DNA of 64,000 nucleotides. Source: Streptomyces sp. CB02400. Its GTDB lineage: Bacteria > Actinomycetota > Actinomycetes > Streptomycetales > Streptomycetaceae. Of the stretch, positions 1-7,666 are shown piece after piece. Location: contig NZ_LIWB01000021.1 in assembly GCF_001905725.1 (NCBI RefSeq), forward strand, positions 1 to 64,000, in the 5' to 3' direction. The notes beneath the pieces are model-generated. The model worked only from the letters and a program-made list of their open reading frames with translations, was not told the DNA's origin and searched no databases. Each line of letters starts with the position of its first letter. The stretch's first letter is position 1. Position numbers and translations under genes: made by a program.

Positions 1-130
1 TTCGCGTTTCCCTTTCCGGCGGCTCCGACTTTATCAGAGATTCTGAGTCGGATTTCCCCTCCCCTGCCGGGCAGCGGTTCCGACGCACGAGGTGGTCGGG
101 TGCCCGATCCGGAGGAGTCGTAAACGTACT

Positions 131-170
131 GGAGCGGGGCGCCCCGATGCAAATCGAGGCGCCCCGCTCC
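131..170 (-). terminator. Terminator hairpin downstream of RNase J
   Basis: A 13-bp perfect stem (131-143 with 158-170) carries an inner CGAT/ATCG pairing closed by a GCAA tetraloop. It lies 32 nt past the rnj stop codon on the minus strand. There is no long U-tract, as is common in Streptomyces. Positions 1-130 hold no gene that I can support. Confidence 0.75.
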
Positions 171-202
171 CGGTTCGCTCGTCCGTGCGGTCCGGCGGAC
201 CG

Positions 203-1888
203 TCAGACTTCCACCACCACGGGCAGGATCATCGGCCGGCGCCGGTAGGTGTCGGAGACCCACTTGCCCAGCGTGCGGCGGATGAGCTGCTGCATCTGGT
301 GGGGTTCGACGACGCCGTCCTGGGCCGAGCGCTCCAGGGTCTCCGTGATCTTCGGGATCACCTCGCCGAAGGCGGAGTCCTCGATGCCGGAGCCGCGGGC
401 CTGGACATGGGGACCGCCCGTGATCTTGCCGGTGGACGAGTCCATGACGACGAAGACCGAGATGATGCCCTCGTCACCGAGGATCTTGCGGTCCTTGAGC
501 GCAGGCTCGCCGACGTCACCGACGGAGAGGCCGTCGACGTAGACGTATCCCGCTTGGACCTTGCCGGAGATCTTGGCCTTGCCCTCGACGAGGTCGACGG
601 CGACGCCGTCCTCGGCGATGACGATGCGGTCGTGCGGGACGCCGGTCAGGGCGCCCAGTTCGGCGTTGGCGCGCAGGTGGCGCCATTCGCCGTGGACCGG
701 CATCAGGTTCTTCGGACGGCAGATGTTGTAGAAGTACAGCAGCTCGCCGGCCGAGGCGTGGCCCGAGACGTGGACCTTGGCGTTGCCCTTGTGGACGACG
801 TTGGCGCCCCAGCGGGTCAGGCCGTTGATCACGCGGTAGACCGCGTTCTCGTTGCCGGGGATGAGCGACGACGCCAGGATCACCGTGTCGCCGTCGACGA
901 TGCGGATCTGGTGGTCGCGGTTGGCCATGCGGGACAGGGCGGCCATCGGTTCGCCCTGGGAGCCCGTGCAGACCAGGACGACTTCGCTGTCCGGCAGGTC
1001 GTCCAGTGTCTTGACGTCCACGACCAGGCCCGGCGGGACCTTGAGGTAGCCGAGGTCGCGGGCGATGCCCATGTTGCGGACCATGGAGCGGCCGACGAAG
1101 GCGACCCGGCGGCCGTACTCGTGTGCCGCGTCCAGGATCTGCTGGATGCGGTGGACGTGGCTGGCGAAGCTGGCCACGATGATCCGCTTGCGGGCACCGG
1201 CGAAGACCTGGCGCAGGACGTTGGAGATGTCGCGCTCGGGCGGGACGAAGCCCGGGACCTCCGCGTTCGTGGAGTCGGCGAGCAGAAGGTCGATGCCTTC
1301 CTCGCTGAGCCTGGCGAACGCGTGTAGATCCGTGAGGCGGTTGTCCAGCGGGAGCTGGTCCATCTTGAAGTCGCCGGTGTGGACCGCCATGCCGGCGGGC
1401 GTGCGGATGGCCACGGCGAGCGCGTCGGGGATGGAGTGGTTGACGGCGATGAACTCGCAGTCGAAGGGGCCGATGCGCTCGCGCTGTCCTTCCGCCACCT
1501 GGAGGGTGTACGGGCGGATGCGGTGCTCCTGGAGCTTCGCCTCGATGAGGGCGAGGGTGAGCTTGGAGCCGATCAGCGGGATGTCCGGCTTCTCGCGCAG
1601 GAGGAAGGGGACGCCGCCGATGTGGTCCTCGTGGCCGTGCGTGAGGACGATGCCCTCGATGTCGTCGAGGCGGTCCCGGATGGACGAGAAGTCCGGCAGG
1701 ATCAGGTCGATTCCGGGCTGCTCCTCCTCGGGGAAGAGGACTCCGCAGTCGACGATCAGCAGGCGGCCTCCGTACTCGAAGACCGTCATGTTCCGGCCGA
1801 TCTCGCCGAGACCGCCGAGCGGGGTGACGCGCAGGCCGCCTTCGGGGAGCTGCGGGGGCGGGCCGAGTTCAGGATGCGGATGACTCAA
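203..1888 (-). CDS. rnj: Ribonuclease J
   Basis: RNase J is a metallo-beta-lactamase/beta-CASP nuclease with endonuclease and 5'-3' exonuclease activity, acting in mRNA decay and rRNA maturation in the cytoplasm. The metal-binding motif HGHEDH is at residues 84-89, giving His84, His86, Asp88 and His89, and the 561-residue length is normal for the family. I chose the TTG at 1888 because GAGGAG sits 7 nt upstream and the protein then begins MSHPHPELG. The ATG 14 codons further upstream has no comparable ribosome site. The gene is followed by a strong terminator, and dapA lies 153 nt upstream on the same strand, so dapA-rnj may be co-transcribed. Confidence 0.95.
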   Translation of the reverse strand: MSHPHPELGPPPQLPEGGLRVTPLGGLGEIGRNMTVFEYGGRLLIVDCGVLFPEEEQPGIDLILPDFSSIRDRLDDIEGIVLTHGHEDHIGGVPFLLREKPDIPLIGSKLTLALIEAKLQEHRIRPYTLQVAEGQRERIGPFDCEFIAVNHSIPDALAVAIRTPAGMAVHTGDFKMDQLPLDNRLTDLHAFARLSEEGIDLLLADSTNAEVPGFVPPERDISNVLRQVFAGARKRIIVASFASHVHRIQQILDAAHEYGRRVAFVGRSMVRNMGIARDLGYLKVPPGLVVDVKTLDDLPDSEVVLVCTGSQGEPMAALSRMANRDHQIRIVDGDTVILASSLIPGNENAVYRVINGLTRWGANVVHKGNAKVHVSGHASAGELLYFYNICRPKNLMPVHGEWRHLRANAELGALTGVPHDRIVIAEDGVAVDLVEGKAKISGKVQAGYVYVDGLSVGDVGEPALKDRKILGDEGIISVFVVMDSSTGKITGGPHVQARGSGIEDSAFGEVIPKITETLERSAQDGVVEPHQMQQLIRRTLGKWVSDTYRRRPMILPVVVEV

Positions 1889-2041
1889 AAGACTCTCCTC
1901 AAACACGCGCGCCACGTACCGGTGGGGCACGTGGCGCGCATGACGTTCGTGCAGAAGCAGTTGTCGTGTGGGGCGCGGGCACCGGTGGCCCGCTTATTCA
2001 GTTGTGAAGTCCGTCTGCGCGAGCGGTCGCGCGAAGTCTGG

Positions 2042-2944
2042 TTACTGGAGTTGTACCCCGCCGGCGGCAAGATCGATCTTGAGCTGCTCGATCTCTTCCG
2101 GAGTGCACTCGGCCATGGGGGCGCGCAGGGGTCCGGCGGGGAGGCCCTTGAGGGCGAGCGCCGCCTTGGTGGTCATCACGCCCTGGGTGCGGAACATGCC
2201 CGTGTAGACGGGGAGCAGCTTCTGGTGGATCTCGGTGGCCTTCTGGACGTCTCCGGAGGTGTACGCCTCGACCAGGGCGCGCAGCTCGGGGGTGACGAGG
2301 TGGCCGACGACCGAGACGAAGCCGACCGCTCCGATGGAGAGCAGGGGCAGGTTCAGCATGTCGTCGCCGGAGTACCAGGCGAGGCCGGAGCGGGCGATGG
2401 CCCAGCCGGCGCGGCCGAGGTCGCCCTTGGCGTCCTTGTTGGCGACGATGCGCGGGTGCTCGGCGAGGCGGACGATCGTCTCCGTGCCGATCGGGACGCC
2501 GCTGCGGCCGGGGATGTCGTAGAGCATGACCGGCAGCCCGGTGGCGTCGGCGACGGCCGTGAAGTGCCGGTAGAGGCCCTCCTGCGGGGGCTTGTTGTAG
2601 TACGGGGTGACCACCAGGAGGCCGTGCGCGCCGGCGCGTTCCGCGGCGCGGGCCAGTTCGATGCTGTGGTGGGTGTCGTTGGTGCCGACTCCGGCCACGA
2701 CCTGGGCGCGGTCGCCGACCGCCGCCACTACGGCCCGTACGAGATCCGATTTCTCCGCGTCGCTGGTGGTGGGGGACTCGCCGGTGGTGCCGTTGATGAT
2801 CAGGCCGTCGTTGCCTGCGTCCACCAGGTGGGTGGCGAGCCGCTGTGCGCCGTCGAGGTCGAGTGCGCCGTCCGCCGTGAAGGGCGTGACCATGGCGGTG
2901 AGGACCCGCCCGAAGGGGGTCTGCGGAGTGGAGGTCGGAGCCAT
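2042..2944 (-). CDS. dapA: 4-hydroxy-tetrahydrodipicolinate synthase
   Basis: DapA condenses pyruvate with aspartate semialdehyde, the first committed step towards diaminopimelate (peptidoglycan) and lysine. The GTTGE motif is at residues 52-56, the conserved catalytic Tyr142 is in the segment VMLYDIPGRSG, and the Schiff-base Lys170 is in ANKDAKGD. At 300 residues it is full length, with an ATG start. It lies upstream of rnj in the same direction; dapB, for the next step, is 2.5 kb away beyond thyX. The M16 peptidase, pnp and rpsO beyond dapB are a common actinobacterial neighbourhood. Confidence 0.96.
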   Translation of the reverse strand: MAPTSTPQTPFGRVLTAMVTPFTADGALDLDGAQRLATHLVDAGNDGLIINGTTGESPTTSDAEKSDLVRAVVAAVGDRAQVVAGVGTNDTHHSIELARAAERAGAHGLLVVTPYYNKPPQEGLYRHFTAVADATGLPVMLYDIPGRSGVPIGTETIVRLAEHPRIVANKDAKGDLGRAGWAIARSGLAWYSGDDMLNLPLLSIGAVGFVSVVGHLVTPELRALVEAYTSGDVQKATEIHQKLLPVYTGMFRTQGVMTTKAALALKGLPAGPLRAPMAECTPEEIEQLKIDLAAGGVQLQ

Positions 2945-3017
2945 GGGTTACACGCTACTCGTTGCTCAGGTCGGGGTCTTCCCTCGGGGGAGGCGACAGG
3001 GTGGGACAAAAGGGGGA

Positions 3018-3055
3018 CCCGGCACTGCCTGCTCGGGGGTTCAGGCAGTACCGGG
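3018..3055 (-). terminator. Terminator downstream of thyX
   Basis: A 13-bp inverted repeat (3018-3030 with 3043-3055, one mismatch or wobble) lies about 100 nt past the thyX stop. On the minus strand it is followed by CCCCCTTTTG, which resembles a weak U-tract. Confidence 0.65.
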
Positions 3056-3154
3056 CCCGTTTGATCAGGCTAGATGAACTTCACGAAATGCCGCAATACG
3101 GACACTTCGCGAGGTTGAACCGTACATGTGTGCTCGCGGGCTTGAGCTGCGGTT

Positions 3155-3895
3155 CTATGGGGCCACGCGCCCGTTGGCGTTGAAGGCGGCGTACGTGAGC
3201 GGCATGAGACGGGCCCATTCGGCCTCCATCTTCTCGCCGACCATCTCGATCTCCCGCTGCGGGAAGGACGGGACCTTCGCCAGCTCGTGCTGGGTGCGCA
3301 GGCCGAGGAAGTGCATCAGCGAGCGGGCGTTGCAGGTGGCGTACATCGAGGAGTACAGGCCGACGGGGAGCACCGCGCGGGCGACCTCGCGGGCGACGCC
3401 GGCGGCGAGCATCTCCTGGTACGCCTCGTACGCCTGCCGGTAGGAGTCCTCCATGGCGCGGCCGACGAGCTCCTGCTGGGCCGGGGTGCCCTCGACGAAG
3501 CGGTACTTGCCGGGGCGGCCCTCCTGGATCAGCTTGCGGGACTCGTCCGGGACGTAGAAGACCGGCTGGAGCTCCCGGTAGCGGCCCGATTCCTCGTTGT
3601 ACGACCAGCCCACGCGGTGCCGCATGAACTCGCGGAAGACGAAGATCGGGGCGCTGATGAAGAAGGTCATCGAGTTGTGCTCGAAGGGGCTGCCGTGCCG
3701 GTCCCGCATCAGGTAGTTGATCAGGCCCTTGGAGCGCTCGGGGTCCTTGTCCAGCTCGGCCAGGGACTGCTCGCCGATGGTCGAGACGCGGGCGGCGAAC
3801 AGCACGTCGGCGTCGGACGCGGTGTGCTTGACCAGCTCGACGGTCACGTCGCTGCGGAAGTCGGGCTTGAGGTCGTCGGCGGGGGTGTCGGTCAC
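3155..3895 (-). CDS. thyX: FAD-dependent thymidylate synthase ThyX
   Basis: ThyX makes dTMP from dUMP using methylenetetrahydrofolate, NADPH and FAD, without needing ThyA and DHFR coupling. The family signature is visible as RHRVGWSYNEESGRYRE at residues 92-108, and the 246-residue length is typical of actinobacterial ThyX. It is flanked by a divergently oriented small membrane protein gene and, downstream, by a hairpin terminator and dapA, so it is probably its own transcription unit. The start at 3895 is conservative: the sequence MTDTPADDLKPDF precedes the conserved core directly. Confidence 0.95.
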   Translation of the reverse strand: MTDTPADDLKPDFRSDVTVELVKHTASDADVLFAARVSTIGEQSLAELDKDPERSKGLINYLMRDRHGSPFEHNSMTFFISAPIFVFREFMRHRVGWSYNEESGRYRELQPVFYVPDESRKLIQEGRPGKYRFVEGTPAQQELVGRAMEDSYRQAYEAYQEMLAAGVAREVARAVLPVGLYSSMYATCNARSLMHFLGLRTQHELAKVPSFPQREIEMVGEKMEAEWARLMPLTYAAFNANGRVAP

Positions 3896-4095
3896 GGCGC
3901 GGGGGATCCTTCCATCACGTCTCTCGGGCGGCGCCCACTCTACGGCGCGGCACCGACAACGGGGTCTTCGGCGCCGGGAGGCGACATACGGCGGTGAACT
4001 TCTGCGAATTCGGTGAAAGTGGGCACCTCTCGGGGCCGTCGTTCGTCTGTGTCGGTGACAGTGATTCGTTCGATCCCGAAGGAGACGTACCCCTG

Positions 4096-4335
4096 ATGTT
4101 CGGTCGGCGCGAACCCGTACCGTTCGCCTTTGTCGCCGAGGCCGACAGGTTCCGCAGCAATGTCACCCCACCGCCCCGTGAGCGGGCCTCCGTCGGCCAG
4201 CTGGCCGGGCGCTGGCTGCTGGGGCTCACCCTCGTGGCCGGGCTGGTGGGCTCCCTGGTCATCGGGATGCCGGCGATGTCCTCCGATCCCTCGGGGTCGG
4301 GGACACAGCAGTCACAGGCGACCGAGGGGCGCTGA
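4096..4335 (+). CDS. Small single-pass membrane protein, unknown function
   Basis: This is a 79-residue protein of unknown function. The sequence begins MFGRREPVPFAF, has a charged stretch to about residue 45, then one hydrophobic segment (about 46-66, WLLGLTLVAGLVGSLVIG), and ends in a short Ser/Gln-rich tail. AAGGAG lies 11 nt before the ATG at 4096. An upstream in-frame ATG at 3994 has no good ribosome site and adds an unlikely Cys-containing leader. It is divergent from thyX and is followed 114 nt later by a PH-domain membrane protein gene. No motif suggests a reaction. Confidence 0.65.
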   Translation: MFGRREPVPFAFVAEADRFRSNVTPPPRERASVGQLAGRWLLGLTLVAGLVGSLVIGMPAMSSDPSGSGTQQSQATEGR

Positions 4336-4449
4336 GCCGCCCCGGTCGTGGCCACCGGCTCCATCCGGACCCCCGAGGGTGGTGACCGGCGGCACGGATC
4401 GATAGCCTCACCGGGCACTGCTGACGCATGGATCGAGTGAGGACCCGTC

Positions 4450-5007
4450 GTGCCCCTGCCCTTCCTGACGGCCGACCGCGCTTTCGACACGGCGGACGAT
4501 GTCGCCCTGCCGTACGACGACCGGGACCGCTGGCGGCGCCCGTACCGTCCCGGGCCGTGGCGGGTGGGGGCGGCGGCGCTCCTGCTGCTGCTCGCGTCGT
4601 TCGTGCTGTTCGCGGCGGTGATCATCGCGGCGACGGCGACGCCGGCGTCCGCCGGGACGGTCTTCGCCATCGCACTGGTCGGCGTCGCCGGCGCTCTGCG
4701 GCTGCTGCGCATGGGCGTGTGGGTGAGTTCCCGGGGGGTGCGCCACGTGGCCTTCGTGAGCACGCGTACGACGTCCTGGGAGCAGGTCGTCTCCGCGCGC
4801 ACGGTGCAGCAGCCGGTGCGCTGGCTGGGGCTGCCCCGGACGGTGCAGGGGCAGGCGCTGATCCTCGCCCGGCGGGGGCGTTCGGCGGAGTCGACGGCGC
4901 CGCTGCTGACCTCGCACAACGCGGACTTCCTCGGGCGGGACCAGTTGGCCTTCGACCGGGCGGCCGACACCGTGGAGGCGTGGGCCGCCGAGTACCGGCG
5001 CGACTGA
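4450..5007 (+). CDS. Bacterial PH-domain membrane protein
   Basis: The 185-residue protein has two hydrophobic segments (about 40-62 and 68-88), followed by a cytoplasmic region with the pattern of bacterial PH-like domains: GVWVSSRGVRHVAFVST, then TTSWEQVVSARTVQ and a closing helix. PH-like domains of this type usually bind peptide or lipid ligands or act as scaffolds, and no enzymatic motif is present. The start is GTG with a purine-rich GAGTGAGGAC site just upstream. The gene converges with a TPR-like gene whose stop is 42 nt away. Its function is not known. Confidence 0.8.
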   Translation: MPLPFLTADRAFDTADDVALPYDDRDRWRRPYRPGPWRVGAAALLLLLASFVLFAAVIIAATATPASAGTVFAIALVGVAGALRLLRMGVWVSSRGVRHVAFVSTRTTSWEQVVSARTVQQPVRWLGLPRTVQGQALILARRGRSAESTAPLLTSHNADFLGRDQLAFDRAADTVEAWAAEYRRD

Positions 5008-5048
5008 GCGGCCCCGGGTCCGGGGCTCCGGGCTCCGGGCCCGCACGC

Positions 5049-5492
5049 TCAGTGAGAGGTCTTGTGCAGGGCGATCGCCCGCTGCATCGCCTTGCGGGCG
5101 CGGGGGGTGTCCCGGGCGTCGTGGTAGGCGACGGCGAGCCGGAACCAGCTTCGCCAGTCGTCGGGGGCGTCCTCCGTCTCGGCCTTGCGGCGGGCGAAGA
5201 CCTCGTCGGCCGAGCCGCGGTCGACCCGGCCGCTGGGCAGCCGCTTCAGCTCGTCGACGGGCAGGCCGCCCTCGGCGTCGAGCAGGGCGGCGAGCCGGTT
5301 GGCGTCGCGGACGAACTCGGTGTTCTTCCACAGGAACCAGACACCGATGACCGGCAGGATCAGCACCGCCACGCCGAAGGTGACGGTGAGGGGCGTGCCG
5401 GCCTTGATGAGCAGCACGCCACGGCTGCCGACCAGGACGAAGTAGACGACCAGGACGGCGGCCGTGATGGCGTAGGAGATCTTCGCGCGCAT
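5049..5492 (-). CDS. Membrane protein with TPR-like C-terminus
   Basis: This 147-residue protein has two N-terminal membrane segments (about 6-24 and 34-55). A charged cytoplasmic part ends in one or two TPR-like helices, WRSWFRLAVAYHDARDTPRA followed by RKAMQRAIALHKTSH. The spacing to dapB (16 nt, same strand) suggests co-transcription behind dapB, although no functional link is evident. Family members are normally annotated only as tetratricopeptide-containing or hypothetical. Confidence in the gene is high; confidence in a role is low. Confidence 0.8.
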   Translation of the reverse strand: MRAKISYAITAAVLVVYFVLVGSRGVLLIKAGTPLTVTFGVAVLILPVIGVWFLWKNTEFVRDANRLAALLDAEGGLPVDELKRLPSGRVDRGSADEVFARRKAETEDAPDDWRSWFRLAVAYHDARDTPRARKAMQRAIALHKTSH

Positions 5493-5507
5493 GGGGTCGG
5501 CTCGGGC

Positions 5508-6260
5508 TCAGTTCAGGTCGAGGAAGTGTTCCAGGCCGAAGGTCAGGCCGGGAGTGGTCACCACGCGGCGGGCGCCGAGCAGGATGCCGGGCATGAAGCT
5601 GCTGTGGTGCAGGGAGTCGTGGCGGACGGTGAGGGTCTCGCCCTCGCCGCCGAGCAGGACCTCCTGGTGGGCGAGGAGCCCGCGCAGCCGGATCGCGTGC
5701 ACCGGGACGCCGTCGACGTCCGCGCCGCGGGCGCCGTCGAGGGCGGTGGTGGTGGCGTCCGGGGCGGGCGCGCTGCCCGCCCGGCGGCGGGCCTCGGCGA
5801 TGAGCTGGGCGGTGCGCGTGGCGGTGCCGCTGGGGGCGTCCACCTTGTTCGGGTGGTGCAGCTCGACGACCTCGACGGACTCGAAGTAGGGGGCGGCGAT
5901 CTGCGCGAACTTCATGGTGAGGACGGCGCCGATGGAGAAGTTCGGCGCGATGAGCACGCCCGTCTCCGGGGACTGCTCCAGCCAGCCCCCGAGCTGCGTG
6001 AGGCGGTCGTCGGTCCAGCCGGTGGTGCCGACGACGGCGTGGATGCCGTGGCGCACGCAGAAGTCGAGGTTTCCCATGACCGAGGCGGGGGTGGTCAGCT
6101 CCACGGCGACCTGGGCGCCGTTCTCGGCGAGGGTCTCCAGCTTGTCGCCCCGGCCGAGGGCGGCCACCAGCTCCATGTCGTCGGCGGCCTCGATGGCCCG
6201 TACCGCCTCGGAACCGATCCGGCCCTTGGCACCGAGGACCGCCACGCGCAGCTTGCTCAT
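5508..6260 (-). CDS. dapB: 4-hydroxy-tetrahydrodipicolinate reductase
   Basis: DapB reduces the DapA product with NAD(P)H in the diaminopimelate/lysine pathway. Residues 7-16 carry the Rossmann motif VLGAKGRIG, GTTGW is at 78-82, and the substrate and catalytic motif HHPNKVDAPSGTA is at 135-147 (His135, His136 and Lys139 are key). The 250-residue length is standard. ATG 6260 begins MSKLRVAVLGAKGRIG; the open frame runs further upstream only as the antisense-like shadow of the peptidase gene. It lies 26 nt after the M16 peptidase, so a pnp-M16-dapB transcript is likely. Confidence 0.96.
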   Translation of the reverse strand: MSKLRVAVLGAKGRIGSEAVRAIEAADDMELVAALGRGDKLETLAENGAQVAVELTTPASVMGNLDFCVRHGIHAVVGTTGWTDDRLTQLGGWLEQSPETGVLIAPNFSIGAVLTMKFAQIAAPYFESVEVVELHHPNKVDAPSGTATRTAQLIAEARRRAGSAPAPDATTTALDGARGADVDGVPVHAIRLRGLLAHQEVLLGGEGETLTVRHDSLHHSSFMPGILLGARRVVTTPGLTFGLEHFLDLN

Positions 6261-6286
6261 GTTCCTTGTTTCCTTACCGGGATGGG

Positions 6287-7666
6287 TCAGGCGACGGCGT
6301 CGTGCAGGCGGGACGCCTGCTTGTCCTTGAGCGGGCCGATGACCGACAGGGAGGGCCGCCGTCCCAGGACGTCGCGGGCGACCGAGCGGACGTCGTCCGG
6401 GGTCACCGAGGCTATCCGGGCCAGCATGTCGTCGACCGACATCTGCTCGCCCCAGCACAGTTCGCTCTTGCCGATACGGTTCATCAGCGCGCCGGTGTCC
6501 TCGAGGCCGAGGACGGTGGAGCCCCGAAGCTGGCCGATGGCACGCTCGATCTCGTCGTCGGGGAGTCCGTGCTCGGCGACGTGGTCGAGTTCGTCGCGGC
6601 AGATCTTCAGCACGTCGTGCACCTGGGAGGGCCTGCAGCCCGCGTACACGCCGAACAGGCCGCAGTCGGCGAAGCCGGACGTGTACGAGTACACGCTGTA
6701 GGCCAGTCCGCGCTTCTCCCGGACCTCCTGGAAGAGGCGGGACGACATGCCGCCGCCGAGGGCGGTGTTCAGCACGCCCAGGGCCCAGCGCCGCTCGTCG
6801 GTGCGGGACAGGCCCGGCATGCCGAGGACGATGTGCGCCTGTTCCGTCTTGCGGCCGATGAGCTCGACCCGGCCGGCGGTGCGCAGCGCGCGCGAGCCGC
6901 CGCGCGGGGCGATCGGATCGGCGTCGGCGTTCTTGAGGGCGCCGGCCTTCTCGAAGGCGGCGCGGACCTGGCGTACGACCTTGTTGTGGTCGATGTTGCC
7001 GGCGCAGGCGACCACGAGGTGGGTCGGGTCGTAGTGCTTCTTGTAGAAGCGGCGGATGCGGTCGGCGGTGAGGGCGTTGACCGTGTCGACCGTGCCGAGG
7101 ACGGGGCGGCCGAGGGGGTTGTCGCCGAACATGGTGTGCGCGAACAGGTCGTGCACGCAGTCGCCCGGGTCGTCCTCGGTCATCGCGATCTCTTCGAGGA
7201 TGGCGCCGCGTTCGACGTCGACGTCCTCCTCCTGGATCAGCGAGCCGGTCAGCATGTCGCACACCACGTCGATGGCGAGCGGCAGGTCGGTGTCGAGCAC
7301 GCGCGCGTAGTAGCACGTGTACTCCTTGGCCGTGAACGCGTTCATCTCGCCGCCGACGGCGTCGATGGCGGAGGAGATGTCCAGGGCGGACCGGCGGGAG
7401 GTGCCCTTGAAGAGCAGGTGCTCCAGGTAGTGGGTGGCGCCGTTCAGGGCCGGGGTCTCGTCGCGGGAGCCGACGTGGGCCCAGATGCCGAAGGTCGCCG
7501 AGCGGACCGAGGGCAGCGTCTCGGTGACGATGCGCAGACCGCCGGGGAGGGTGGTCCTGCGGACCGTACCGATGCCGTTCTCGCCCTTGATCAGGGTTTG
7601 GGTACGGGCGACGGCCCGCGCCTCCGAGGAGGTGCGGGCCGTCGCCTTGGCGCTACGGGACGTCAC
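6287..7666 (-). CDS. M16-family zinc metallopeptidase
   Basis: This is a pitrilysin/processing-peptidase family protein of 459 residues. The inverted zinc motif HYLEH is at 79-83 (His79, Glu82, His83), and the distal zinc ligand Glu159 lies in ERGAILEEI, at the expected 76-residue spacing from His83. Both M16 lobes are present. The GTG start overlaps the pnp stop in a GTGA, so translation is probably coupled to PNPase. A gene for an M16 peptidase directly after pnp is widespread in bacteria, but the natural substrate is not established. No signal peptide is visible, so the protein is cytoplasmic. Confidence 0.92.
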   Translation of the reverse strand: MTSRSAKATARTSSEARAVARTQTLIKGENGIGTVRRTTLPGGLRIVTETLPSVRSATFGIWAHVGSRDETPALNGATHYLEHLLFKGTSRRSALDISSAIDAVGGEMNAFTAKEYTCYYARVLDTDLPLAIDVVCDMLTGSLIQEEDVDVERGAILEEIAMTEDDPGDCVHDLFAHTMFGDNPLGRPVLGTVDTVNALTADRIRRFYKKHYDPTHLVVACAGNIDHNKVVRQVRAAFEKAGALKNADADPIAPRGGSRALRTAGRVELIGRKTEQAHIVLGMPGLSRTDERRWALGVLNTALGGGMSSRLFQEVREKRGLAYSVYSYTSGFADCGLFGVYAGCRPSQVHDVLKICRDELDHVAEHGLPDDEIERAIGQLRGSTVLGLEDTGALMNRIGKSELCWGEQMSVDDMLARIASVTPDDVRSVARDVLGRRPSLSVIGPLKDKQASRLHDAVA